Positions 12,419 through 25,308 of a stretch of 64,000 nt of DNA are shown here, in pieces. Both the position numbers and the translations under genes were made by a program. The notes beneath the pieces are model-generated. The model was not told where the DNA came from, did not search any database, and saw only the letters and a list, made by a program, of their open reading frames with translations. Within the stretch, counting starts at the first letter, position 1, and every line of letters starts with the position of its first letter. Source of the DNA: Ceratodon purpureus (taxonomy: Eukaryota > Streptophyta > Bryopsida > Pseudoditrichales > Ditrichaceae). The stretch is taken from NCBI GenBank assembly GCA_014871385.1, contig CM026426.1:85828947-85892946 (forward strand), in the 5' to 3' direction.

Positions 12419-15318
12419 TCAACGTTCAATAACTTGGTCATGTGCATTTTGAAATGTTTTTGGTGTAGTCCTACGTCTCTCATTCTTTAGTTGCTCCTCA
12501 TCTGAGTTTCGACATAGATCATCCCACCATAGTTCACTGGAGGCATGGCCCCTTGAATTACCGACCATGTGCCCACACTGATTCTGTACCGTGCCAGATG
12601 TATCTCCAACAGTAGTGCTCCCTGTGCGAGGCAAACTCACATTCTCAACAGCATTAGATTGATTGAAATTACTTATTACAGACTGTAGCATTGAGTGCAA
12701 GTCCTTGTTGCTTTTTAGGACTTCATCTAGTTTTTGGTTTGTGTCCGCAAGACTCTTCTCTGTTGCAGACAGCCTTTGTGAATTCTTCTTTTCCATTTCC
12801 TGTTTGTTTTTAAGATAAATATTTTGTCATATGATTAGGTCATCTCATTTAGAACGTATCTAAGAACATCTTTTGAAGCACCTACAGATAAATTTTACCA
12901 CAAGTCATGTTTCTACAAACTTACATTGGTAAAGGTCAAACAAACGTAATGAATTGCGTGTCATTCCCTTAAACCTTCAGTCCGCATAATAAACTTTGAG
13001 AACATTGGTACAAGTTTAATGTCCAGTTCAATCTATGTACTTTCCTTTTTACACAGTTAAACCATATAAAGCATCACGGAAATGAACACTGATTGACGGA
13101 TCGAGATCTACACGTAACAAAGACAACAATAATAGGCAGTGTCAATAAAATTGTTGAATCATGTACTCACATCGCTGTTGGGATTTTCACGTCCTTTTCG
13201 AACCTCCTCTGACACATCAACCATCCCAGGAGCATGTTCTTGCTTCATTTCCTGCAATAGAGAATCAACCAAAAGGAGTCACTCTTTTCCAGATGTGATT
13301 TGAGAAACATTATAATTCTCATGTGTGAATATTGTAAATTCCTAACAATCTGAAAGAATTGTGTCCTTGACATCTATTGAATGTAAGTAAATTGAAGAAC
13401 CCACCAGCTTGGTTGCCTTTCCTGCATAACCCAGCCGGCCTACTCTAGGGTTGAGCTGAACCTTCCTTCTCTTCTCTACCATTTTCTCTGACTGCGATTT
13501 CAAAGGAGTTTTCCAATACTTCTTCAATCCATCCCATTCTTTCTCGGAATACCTCAAGGGAGCTTCCGTTTTTCCACCGTGAATTCTCTTCGCACGTTCT
13601 CGGTCCTTCCTCAGCCATGTCTTTATTATTTTGTCTATAAATAAATTTGTCATCTCGTTCCCTACAAACTCAAATTTATTACGCACATCGTCACAAAGTT
13701 TTTCTTTTGAGCGTTCATGTTGTTTGTCATACCTGATGATGTACATGTCGAGGAATCGAGGACTCATATCTCGAATGTACTCCTGCCATTTGAGGTGGCC
13801 ATCGCAACTGCAGTCGATAACTCCACATGGTTTTACTTATGCTGCAAAGGGTTTCAGTCCACTACTCTCTCTTATCCTCGATGTCTCCTCTACTTCCCTT
13901 TTGGGAGCTCTTTGTTCCCTTCGTTTCAGAGACTCCTCTTTAAGCGGCGTTGATAAAGAAGCTGTACTTTTCTCCGTGCTTAACAGTGTCTCACTCTGAA
14001 TGAGTTTTGGAACGCCGTGGGATGGAATTGCCAATTTCCTCGGAAACCCCCCTGTGGAGCCGCATCCCTTACGTTATAGTACTCAATCCCTGGATGGTTC
14101 TCTGGAACGGGTACCCAAGTCCAGCGTGTCGGAATAGAGTTTGGATTAGACGATGAGGATGGTATTCTATTACTCCATGCTCTATCAGGAGAAGGGAAAA
14201 AAACTTTTCCAGATGCAAGATCCTCGTGCGCATCGTCAACACGTTTACGAACTGGTTCTTTTCTGGGTTGAGAAACCCTAGAACTCGCCCGTGATTTTTT
14301 CCCGCAATTGTTCTCCTCACCAAGGCGGCCCGTATCCTCCGTTGCGTTTGATGGCAAATCTCCCTCGCTGTAATCTGTATTGAAGATATGAAGTCAATGA
14401 TCCGCTTAAGATAATTCACTGAACCAAATTACTGAGACATGCATGTCACGAATGTGTGTCGGCTTGGCACTTTACTGAAATTAGTTTGAATGTCTACAAC
14501 ATACACTCTTAGGAACCAGAGAGCGGGACTGTGTAAGGTTCAAAACATCTGAGACAACAATATATATATGAAGATATTATCTATATTTAACACCAAAGAA
14601 TACATAATTACTTTCCAAGATACTGAGTCTGGTTCTTTTAACCTAAATACGTTGCCCCAAGAAATTGACACTGAAAACCGAGGCGACCAAATGAAACAAG
14701 GTAAGTTTAGAGTTCAAACACTAACATTCCACAGTATGACCTAATGGGTCTCCCTTGGTGGAGCTGTCTTGGTTATTTGCGTCATCGTCTCTGTCGTCGT
14801 CTTCATCATTCAAAGGATATGGCAGTCTCCGTTCCACAACTACGTTTAACTTTTCCAAGCGCTCACTCCTCCGTAGTGGTCCTCCCCGACTAGAGTTCCG
14901 GTACCTTGGTTTCTTTTGCCGCTTCTCTCGTATATCAGAATTGCTAAAAAAACAATGGTAGTAATTAAAAGAGAGTATCCCTCTCCTCGGAACGACGCCA
15001 AGACTCGCAAAGACAAAACGCATCCCCCGGCAAACTTCAGAATACAATGTCCCCTTCCTTCAGTGAATCGTACCCGCACAAATTGACACGTGGCACGAAT
15101 CGACGGTAAGGCACACAATAACCTCTAGGGTTTAGGGTATAAAAGGACACTCACAATGCATCAGCAGCATCAAGACAGGATTGAAGGTATACATTGTTGC
15201 TTGCAACTCTCGCTACATGCTCAAGCTCGTACTCGTTCGTAATGCCCTCATTCTCCTTTGTTTCAATTTCATCAGAACCCTCTTCATTGCGATCATCAAT
15301 TACTCTCTTCCGTGACAT
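12419..15318 (-). CDS. CACTA accessory protein, TnpA-like (Ptta/En/Spm family)
   Basis: This spliced gene resembles the plant transposase Ptta/En/Spm family, which binds subterminal repeats of CACTA elements. The likely start is ATG 15318 (MSRKRVIDDRNEE). Exons I can place are 15155-15318, 14741-14943, one from 14367 down to about 13410, about 13171-13251, and 12419 to about 12796, each with GT-AG borders except the least certain 13.4 kb donor. The family-like block is WDGLKKYW...RRKVQLNPRVGRLGY near 13.42-13.57 kb. The C-terminal exon is a Gln/Asn-rich coiled coil ending in TGA. Oddities are one frameshift near 14.02 kb and an in-frame TAA at 13837-13839. It is transcribed away from the Tnp2 gene. 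Confidence 0.65.
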
Positions 15319-16806
15319 CTCTACAAGGTCAGAGTCCTGTCTATTGGCTGGAGTCGATGACGTGTGCGCTGATACAGAAAGGAGAACTTGACGAAGTCTA
15401 GCAAAGTGTTAGCGAGATTGTGCGGAGCATCAGATAGGGGTTTCGGAGGAGATGTTCACAAGTTCTTTCGCTCTTCGTTTCAACTTCCTTTTTGACCAAA
15501 GGTATGTTTAGCATTGTAGACTCCTGAACAGCTGTGAGTTATGTGACAGTTGAATTAGAAACTTTTCTGATTTTCACAGTCGATAGTTTGCGTTATCCAA
15601 AGAGGATGGAAAAATGGTTATGCTTTAGTTATGTCTCTTCCTCTACCATTCTTTCATCTCGCATTTGCTTTCAAGAGTAGATCTCGTCTTTTCACTCAAA
15701 TGCAGCTAATCATTTAAATTGTGATTGTAGCATTTGCGAAATTGTTTATGATGATTTTCCAGAATGAAGGATTCTTAGTTGATCTTGACACTGGTACTTT
15801 GGAAAAGCATCACTTGTGCACTGTATTCTCCAACCGTGCCGTAGTTTTTTCACGATCCATTGCCCCTTCTATGAATCCATTTCTTCATATCCTTCACTGT
15901 AGAGTATTTTGATAGTTGACATTGCACCTGCAACTGATGCGAGTTGCGTCTGTGTCATTCATGCAGACACCCGGTATACTCAAAAACGAGGACTGCGTTC
16001 TCGCTGAGGGGATCAACCAGAGATTTTAGGTATGCGCTATCAATTGCTTTATAAATTACGTCGTTGCAGTTTACAATCGTCTAAAATTAGTTCATTTTTT
16101 AAAATATTGAATTGATTGCAAATTTAGTAGGCAGTGTTGTAGTGCACTGTACTTATTTTCAGAAATACGCAAATTCTTTCTTCCATTTGAATATGAATTG
16201 AATGTATGCATAGGGTTTATACCAATTTATGGTCGATGCAAATGTCTGATTTCCAATTGGGTTAAAGCAATCATCATAATTTTCATTCAGCTTCTCTTAT
16301 CACAGTCACATTTCGCTCTAATATTAGATACTAAAAGTTTATCACGTACACTGTTTGTGTCTGTGCAGACTTTAATTCCACATCCTCTGACTTTTGTCAA
16401 TGTTTCGGCAATGAGTGAACATGTAAGACAGGAATTTGTGTCAGTGTAAGGGAGATGCAAATCGGGATACATGTAATTAACATCGGAGAATACAACTTTT
16501 AGAAGACCATATTGCTGCGAGGTAAAGTGATGATCGCATCCTTCGTTAATAGCGGGCACTGCAATATGGGTTTCCAAGGATACCATGTCCATGCTTGCAT
16601 CACCGAGGGACTGGGCGTCCTATCAACATTACCAAAGTTGAAAGACATTTGATACGATTTGGTCGATCACCTGACTGCTGAACTTGGAGAGGGCCACAGG
16701 AACCAGACTCTTCTGATGAGGAGTGGGAACAGGATTATACTGCGAAGATTGCACAAGCATCGACAATCCCACGTGAACGCGATAATGGATTAGATATGCG
16801 AAACAT
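15319..16806. promoter_or_regulatory. Divergent intergenic region between TnpA-like and Tnp2 genes
   Basis: About 1.5 kb separates the start of the minus-strand TnpA-like gene from the first convincing plus-strand exon of the Tnp2 gene. Upstream plus-strand exons may lie within it, for example around 15.95-16.45 kb. A shared promoter is an inference from the head-to-head layout. I cannot mark a TATA box with confidence. Confidence 0.3.
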
Positions 16807-19800
16807 GTGCAACACATGTATCAGGAGGTCGACGAGGCAACTGCCACAGAGGAAACAATTTCTCAAATTGCGATGACAGCTATGCAAGCAAGTGACGATA
16901 TCACAGGTATTAACCGAGATGACACGGGAAACGATACTACGGAATGTCATACATCTGTAGGAGCGGCGGGCTGTGATACAGGGGGGATAGGGGGGGAAGG
17001 ATTCAAAGATGAAGGAGGCAACGTACCTGAAGATTGCGGTGACAATACAAATCATAGGAGCACCAGTGACGATCGTTCCAACACTGATGAGCCGTGTCAA
17101 AATGGTGAAACTACTGAACGTTTGGAGAATGAGCGAGCGCAAGATGCAAGAGCACTTGAGGACGCGATGAGGTTGCTGTACAATGGCTCGTCGACAACAA
17201 AACTTGGAGCGACAGTGATGGTTGTGAACCTACACATCCGGGAATTACCAACAAGGCAGCTGATGATATCTTCGCTACGATTAAAACTCTACTCCCTCTC
17301 AATAACCATTTACCGGGTTCATTGTACTAGGCAAAGACACTTACCAACCGCTTAGGGTTGGGCTTCAGGAACATTGACGGATGTCCAACGGGATGCGTTC
17401 TTTTTGATGATGAGGCGAAGAAAAATATGGACAGGTGTCCTGTATGTAACTAACCTAGATATCGAGACATGTTCCACAGAACGCGGCCTTTGAAGGTATT
17501 GAGGTTTTTCCCTGTCACATCTAGGCTATAGAGGTTTCTCAGAATCCCAGCTCTATCTAAGCTTCTTTGTTAGCACAAGGAAAACAAAAGTAAAGATGGC
17601 AAAGTAAGGTACCCTGCAGATTCAATAGCTTGGAAGAGACTGGATACTTTGGACTCGGAGGTGTTCGACACTATGGGATTTGGAGCTAATGACACAGACT
17701 TGCGACTACAAATATTGTGCGATGGTATTTGCCCCTTTAAACAACACAAATCCAGCTGGTTTGCATGGCCTGTTATTGTCACGATTCTGAATTTGCCACC
17801 ATGGCTAATTACAAAGAAGTTTTTTACGCTTCTAGCTTTGTTGATTCCTGGCAGATCCCAAGTACCTTTCCAGTATTTTGATGTGTGTATTCGACCATTG
17901 ATAGAGGAGATGAAGACTCTATGGAAAGGAGTACCAGCATATGATGTATCCAATCCTGAGGGTAAACGTATATGCAAGTTGAGAGCAGCTATTCTATACA
18001 CTACTCACGACTTCCTAGTATACGGCACTGTTTCAGGTGCTGCTCACCAAGGATAAACTGCCTGTCCTCCGTGTGGAGAGCAACTACGAGGTACGTACGC
18101 TTATGAGTCCCGCAAAATTATTTACCGAGACTCCCGCAGATGGTTACCTCCTCATTATACCCTACGGTCACGCCAGTTCGATAGATTATTTGGTGGATGC
18201 TCGGAAGATAGAAGCCCGCCTGTTATGAAGTCACCTGCGGATCAAAGGGCTGCTTTTCAGAAGTACCAAGCTTACTTATCAAATCAAGGTAATTGTCAGC
18301 CTATCCTTCCTGAATGTGATTTAATATCATGTAAATGCACTTTTGTATACCTTACAGCGGCTAGACATGTAACTCTGTGCACATGTTTATCTAAACCAGG
18401 GACACAACACGGCAGAGCTTCTGCGCCGAACAAATTGCATGGAGAATCCAAAAATGGTATTCATACTAGAAAAAGAAAGCGGTCTGGAGGCAAAGAGGGT
18501 CGGGCATATACAAGTAAATCAGGTATGGCATCTACATAACACCATGAAGATAACGTGGAACCAAGGCAATTCCACGCTGGCGCATTGAATCGAAAGCGGG
18601 AAAAAGAAGCGGATCCATTGAAGACTTATGGAATGAAACGATGGAGCATTTTTTGTGAGTTACCGTATTGGGAGGTACATGAAACATCCAACTCACTGTG
18701 ACATAGGTCTTTCTAATTACATGCTTATTCTAATGACTATTTGTTGAGCTTTAGATTATGTTAGATTCTACTCGAAAATACGTAAGAGAAAAAAAAAACG
18801 AAGACTAATTCACACATAGTGATTTACTGTACACTTAAGCATTTACGTTCACGGATGTTGTTGGCCTCATACCGTGTTCTTACTCTGTACTGAAAGTCAG
18901 AATATGAACTCCCTAGTAAACCTTCTTCTGTAAGCAGATAGTGGTGCACAACGCTAACAATACTATACGGTTTACAGAAGACATAGATAAAACAAATCGT
19001 AATTAGCTAATATTTAAAACACATGATCTTGGAAAACGAAACTAGAGGAATATGAAAACAGTAGTCTTGGTTGCTGTAACGATGCGTTGTCGTGTACATA
19101 TTAGGGGTGGTGCTGGAAAGGGTTCGTAGAAATAGCAATGAATGAAAAGTTATGTCTACTGAGACTTAGATATGATTTTTTCTATTTGTATTACACCTTC
19201 TTGACAGATATGGGTCTTTGAACTTCAGACTCATGTTTTAACTACACCTATTTTTTCTCCTTGCAGCATCTGGAAATCAGGAATTTGTTGGACATAATGC
19301 ATTGTGGAAAAAAAAATTGCCGAAAATCTGTTGAAGACTATTACTGGTTTCAAAGAGAAGGATAGTGTGAAGGTGAGCAGGGATATGGAAAGGGAGGGCG
19401 TTCACGCACACTTGTGGATGGTAAGGGACCCGAGGAACCTAGCGAGGATGCTAAAACCAGTTGCAAACTACGTTTTGACTCCCAAAGAGTTCGACGTCTT
19501 CTGCACGAGGTTGGAGAATATAAGGGTACCCTCTGGTTACTGTTCGGAGATTGGCGGGTACATTTGTTCCAAAAATTTTAGTGCTCCATGATTACCACAT
19601 TTTAATCCAAACTCTAATCCTGCTGGCGCTGAGGGGCTTGATGGAACCGAAAACCAGAATGTCCATTATGAGGGCTTGTAGAAATTTTTGCCGGTTATGT
19701 TGCAAGGTCTAGAATCCTGCACAGGCAGATGATTTTCGGGAAGATGTTGCTGTGACTTTATGCCTGCTAGAGATAACATTTCCTATCACTTTTTTTGATG

Positions 19801-21190
19801 TTATGACGCATCTACCATTACATTTAGTTAACGAGTTGATTATTTTAGGCCCCACCCAGGTTCGTTGGATGTATCCAATTGAACGAACGATGATGATGCT
19901 GAAAAACCACATTAAAAACAGGGCACGGCCCGAGGCATCTATTGCACAGGGCTATTCACTTGATGAGACAATGGGATATGCAACATCATACATGCAAGGT
20001 TATGAGGCGTTGAGAAGAAGATCTCGAGGACAGCAAAGAATACGAATTGTTGGAGGGAGCAGCGGTAGAGGTTATCCTTTCAAGATCCGAAAGAGATGCA
20101 CTTCACAAATTTGTTTTAAGAAATAGTACACTGACCGCAACTCTTTACAGGTACTTTATAAACTCTTCCCCAGCTCTTTATTGATATGCACGTGAGCTTA
20201 TTCTAATTTCCGGTTGCTCCCCATGTGGACACCAAATTTTGTGAAATGGTATAACTGTTTTTCAGCACATGGGAGAGTGGTCTCCCAATGCTTTGTATCC
20301 GTGTCACTCATTCTCCTCGTGTAACACTAACATGTATGAGGTGGAGCATGTACAGTCAATGGGAATTGGAGATGGAATAGACGGGAGGACCAGTTACTCC
20401 TCTAGAAGTTTGGATGCAACAGACCATCCATGCAATGCATATCGCCATGGATGACCCCAATGAATCCGATTTATTGTTACTGTCCAACCTCCCATCTTTG
20501 TATTCCAAGAGGTATGCCAAGATGACCGCATACGGTAACCACTGGAGAGTGGATGATGTCACCTCGAGGTGTGTGCCAACTTTTGACAGCGGTGTGGCTT
20601 GTATCGAATCAAACAAGGAATCATCTGGGATTGGCAAAGATTATGTTGGGATGCTTCAAGACATATTGGTGCCAAACTACGGTGAACTAAAAACACCAAT
20701 AATTGTTTTTTCTTGCATTTGGAAAAAACATGTGGGCAATCAAAACAGCAGTACATAGGTTCGTGATAAAGATGCTTTTCTAGTTATCAATTTTAAGCAC
20801 AACATCCCCAAATCTGTTGATCCGTATGTCTTTCCATCACAATGCACTCATGTTTTCTTTCCTACAGATGATCTACGACCTCAGGGATCTATATGGAAAG
20901 TAGTATTGAGGAAGGAAGCCTGATCAAGACGTAAAGTTGAAGGAGATGACGAATTTTTTATGTCCACGGACGGTGCTGCAGGAGGTGTTTTACCTAGTTA
21001 TGAGTCACTCTGTCAAACTGTGGTGCCAAACCTGACCGGAGCTATCATTCTCAATGATACAGACAATGCAATAGCGTTATAAAGTTTGCAAAGACAAGCC
21101 GTGAGGAATGGAAGAGAGAAGAAGTCAGATCGAGTTGTGGGGAGAAAGAGAGAAAGGGCGTAGAGCACCTGCTGGCATAGAGGATCAAAG
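16807..21190 (+). pseudogene. CACTA transposase, Tnp2 family, with DUF4218 region
   Basis: This is the main CACTA transposase. An acidic N-terminal exon (16.8-17.2 kb) leads into the Tnp2 N-terminal block (TTKLGATVMVVNLH). From about 17.26 to 18.23 kb one frame reads through LGFRNIDGCPTGC, HKENKSKDGKVRYPAD and LCDGICPF...WPVIVTILNLPPWL to LRAAILYTTHDFLVYGTVSG and ACPPCGEQ, all classic Tnp2 landmarks. It crosses TAG 17328, TAA 17451, TAG 17529, TAG 17571 and TAA 18054 without an indel. Later exons give a HLEIRNLLDIMHC block (19.27 kb), the DUF4218-like FPITFFDVMTHLPLHLVNEL (19.78 kb) and a DUF4216-like tail (20.6-21.19 kb). The tail ends at a splice donor at 21191. Frameshifts occur near 17.26 and 19.58 kb. 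Confidence 0.88.
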
Positions 21191-21199
21191 GTAAGTTCT

Positions 21200-23340
21200 T
21201 TGTAAATGCTATCCGGATTAATCACCTCGATTTCTGTTACGTAGACATATTTGTGAATTTTTTTCAAAGATGAGATCATTTAGTCATCGTTAAAAAGTAT
21301 CGTTTTTGTAGTCTGTAGACATTTCGCCTTTACTTCGCGGTGATTGTGGATTTTTTGGTATTCGGTGACGTAGAGGTTTCTGTATTTGCAATTCAGAATA
21401 TATTGAAGTAACTGTTGATGGAGAGTTCCTGCACGTTGAAGTCAGAGACAGTAACAATCTTTTGTAATATTAGGAGTCAATACACTCTAAACGTAACATG
21501 TTTTGTTTACACAAAACGTTGGGAACTAATACAATAGCTCTGTATTTCGTGGATTCTATGTGCACAATTATAGTGTTTAATCTGGACATGTTAAATTGAC
21601 CGTCAATTGATACTTCGATGAAACTTTCAAATGCCTTCTACTTGTAATCACAGACAATTCAATAGTAAATAGTATTGATAGAGTTTACATTAAGTCAAGA
21701 ATATATGAAATGAAAAGTAATTGGTACCTAGGTTTTTATAAACATTGGAGTTTTTTGGTTTGATTGTTTCTCTTATTCCAGACATACTTATCATTCTATA
21801 TTACAAGCAGCTCCATTTAAACATGGATCCTCCTAATCATCAAAAGACGGTATTAAACTACTACTATAATGGGGTTATAGGTCGTCTTAGTTTTGTCTGT
21901 TTTGTGTTTGGATTTACAAATTATTTCGACTGTAGTTTCAGTAGAAGAGTGTGTTCAATAATGGCCACATATTGGTTTTATCTTAGGGACAACATTCATT
22001 GCATGTTTAATAAAGAATTATTAAAAGGAAACTCAATTTCGTTTGAACTATTGCTTAAGATTAATTCACAAATGAGGCTATCTTCTACTTCCAGTTCTCA
22101 ATATCAAACATATTTTATAAGCACAATGAAATAAAGATTTGAAAAAAATAAAAAATGGAGTCAATGTGTGCAGAGAATGGAAGTTCTACTCTGGAACAGT
22201 ATGAAATATATTTATTATTATATCACCTTCTTCAATGAAAACGGATTGTTATTCGACAAATAGAAAATGTGACACACAAGAAATCCCATTCATTTGTTTT
22301 GTGATACGAGTCCCACAAATAAAATCAAGTAAGATGTGACAGAAAGGGAGAGAAGCGTAAGGAGGGGTCGTTCGGAGTGGCCTACTCTGTGGCAATGTCT
22401 TGTCGTCCCCGTAGACTCCTCTTTAACATGTCTAGTTCTTCAAGACATGGTAATCATTGTTTGTAATTGCCCCCTGTTTATCTTGATTGCTAGGTACATT
22501 TTATTAGGACTTTCAACTGTTATAGAGCTCGGTCAAAGCCGCCAGAAGAATGTTACCCACATGTACACTAATGTCGAACTTATCAATCATCTTCTAATTT
22601 GGTAGGATTTTAGTAGATCTCAACCTGTATTAAGTGATATACCTCTCTTCTCTTCGGAAATGAAATTCTACTTTTGGTAGAGAGCTTCGCAGATTAGTTC
22701 TTAGAGTTGATAGAGTGCTCGCATTCTCTCGGTGTTGTCATTGCTTGGTTCTCGATTTTGAGCTGTTCCGCATTTTGTCCGAGGTACAGTTGTGGTTTTG
22801 GCCAATGTTTTGGATCCACTTAATGTTACAGACACAGTTGGATAAAACATGTCATTTCCGCTGCAACTGATGTTTGTGAAGAACTCACGCATGCATGTTT
22901 ATCAACGTTGTTGACCTGTTAGTTTCTGTGTTTTTCTAAGTTCACAGCCTCATTGTTGCGGGTTGGAGGTTTGCCTACTAAAGTAACCAGCGTCTCTAAT
23001 TTGTGATTGTATGTGAAATATATTGTCCGCATTGTTTTCGCAAAGGATTTTGACTATTAACCCCCCACTCTTTGAGTGTTCTAACATTATACTGCGTCAA
23101 TGTCTCACAGCTTGGGAGCCAAGAAATCATGGACGGTGAAGGAGGCATGAAGCGAGCGCACGGTACGGGGAAGTCCGGATCGTCAACAAGGAAGTGGGCC
23201 AATGATTCATTGGGTAAGTGAATGTGTTTGTGGATTATGATCTCCCAATTCCCATGCTTCATAAAAAGTCGCACTGTCCGATTTCTAAATCATATGTCGT
23301 AGTGTTGGACTTTGAAAACCTTCTGCACTGATATACTCTC
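21200..23340. other. AT-rich interval without a supported gene
   Basis: Either introns of the Tnp2 gene or spacer before the next gene. Open frames here (for example 21745-22134 plus) look like chance ORFs in AT-rich DNA. A short possible exon with an acceptor lies near 23.11-23.21 kb and may precede the gene that follows. Confidence 0.4.
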
Positions 23341-23353
23341 CATTTCCTTCCAG

Positions 23354-24384
23354 ACCATCTGAACCGTCAAGAGATCATGGTTCCAGTAATCCATGTCCCG
23401 AACATACATGGTATTCTGGAAGAAATCTTCGAAGAAGATAAGAATGATGTCAACGACGTCCACAACGACGAGGGAAACAGTAATGTAGTAGCTATTCCTG
23501 CTTCAAACAGCATTGCAGAAAGCGACAGTATTGTTCAACCAATTGGTGGAATGAACAAGGGGAATATGGTGGGAGTGACGAAGTCAGTCAATGTTGGTAC
23601 TGGTCTTAACGTGAACGCAGTCGACTACTCCCAGATTACACCTTCCGAGGGCAACTCGACAGCACACGTCTGTACATGTCCGCTTTATTATCGTGCACTG
23701 AGATGGGGGTACGAGAATTTGAAGACGGATGCAGATGGTTTTCCTTCCGATCCATCGCCTAGGGTTAAAAAACCAAGTGCCAGAGCACCTTCGTCTGATG
23801 TAGGAGTCTAGGTCTACACTGGGGGGATATCCGAAGCACCCATACAAGAGGGGCAGGAAGAACAAGAGGAGCAGGAAGAAGAAGAAGAAGACATTGACTC
23901 CGGTGATGATAAGGAAGTGGTTCAGAACCCTACTTTGCTTCGTGATGGAAGTCCTGGAGTTGTCCCCATTTGCAATAGTGGAGGCAGAGTTGCAGCAGCT
24001 GGGGGTCAAAACATCCCTTTCCCAGGTGTGCATCTTAATCGTACTCTTGAAGCCATGTCGTTGTCTCGGCACAACCTCTTTACTCCCCTTGAGAAATGGG
24101 AGTATGAAAACCATCTGCTTGTGGACAGTGTTACGAATGTCGCTGAGTGAGCACGGGAGGTTGGTCTAGTTGATGACAGTGATGATGATGAATCGGCTCC
24201 GAAGAAGCAAAAAACGAAGATGTGGTCCGTGCCTCCAAAATATGCGGGCACATCTTTCCGTTTGATGATCACCTCGGCCGAAGACCCAAAGTCTCCACCT
24301 GATGACGACAAGAACTCTGACTCAGAGGCCGACGAGGATAAAATTCGGAAGGGGAAAGGGAAGGAGAAATCACCAAAGAAATGA
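23354..24384 (+). CDS. Acidic CACTA-associated accessory protein, unrecognised
   Basis: One frame runs from a splice acceptor (TTCCAG) at 23353 to a TGA at 24382. It reads through TAG 23809-23811 and TGA 24148-24150 with no indel. It begins DHLNRQEIMVPVIHVPNIHG, passes a very acidic Glu/Asp stretch near 23.85-23.90 kb and contains HNLFTPLEKWEYENHLLVDS. It ends in a Lys/Asp-rich tail typical of nuclear proteins. I do not recognise a domain. Its position just downstream of a Tnp2 gene suggests an accessory protein of the same element or of a neighbouring CACTA copy. Confidence 0.5.
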
Positions 24385-24769
24385 ATCAATGAAGAAGTAA
24401 GTGATGGTGAGAGGTTCAGTTGCTGACAAGTATTACAATGCATTGTATTTAAGATTGTAAGAACTAGTATGCATTTTAATGACATGTGTTTAAAGATAGA
24501 AATTTGTATAACATAACAATTTTGTTGTATCGCTTGCAGTGTTCCATTCGCACCGGCTCCAAGTGAAAGTATAGGGACACCATTGACGTGTCAAGAGGGT
24601 GCGACGTAATCTTCTACATGGTGCAGTGTTCGGATGGTGGAAGTCTGATATTTGATACATATCTGAATCATATACTCTAGGGCGATACTATTGGAAAGTA
24701 GACACTGCAGTCTTCAATGATGACGTGAAAGAACTTAGTACTGTCAATTTCGAATTTATCTTTTTATTG

Positions 24770-24790
24770 TTTTTTTTTTTTTTTTTTTTT
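24770..24790. repeat. Poly(T) tract, 21 bases
   Basis: An uninterrupted T run in non-coding sequence between two plus-strand accessory genes. On the minus strand it would read as an A tail, but no retroelement body is visible next to it. Confidence 0.9.
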
Positions 24791-25308
24791 CTTTGGATGT
24801 TTGTTTAGTAAAGACATGGAATACTTTGTATAGAACTGTCGTAAGTTATGGTACTCTGACTGAAACTCTTACTCAGTTAGAGTTTGCTGCAGAAGACAAT
24901 ATTTTTTTTTTGCATGATTTGATTGCGGTGAGCTTTGGCAAGGCTTGCTCCATTGAAATATGTCTCACAGTGGAGAGTAGAACTCACACTGCCGAGTTTG
25001 CTTCTAAACATTCTACTGCTCTTATAATGTGTGTTTAATACTGTGTGGAAAGTGGTAGTAAAAATCCTTTGTGAGAAAACAGACCGGCCTATATTGTTCA
25101 CCACTTCATACGTGGATCTGATTGTGATGTATCTTTATATCTCTAACAGTGTACGTCTCTCGAGTTCTCAAGGAGTTATCACGGACCTTTGGTGCATGCA
25201 GCATTGGATATGGTGGACACCATCCGTTTTATTCTTAACCTCGCATTCATAGGCGCTATGTCGTTGTTCATAGTATTCAATGCAGAATAGGAATCTTCTT
25301 CCGGAGAC

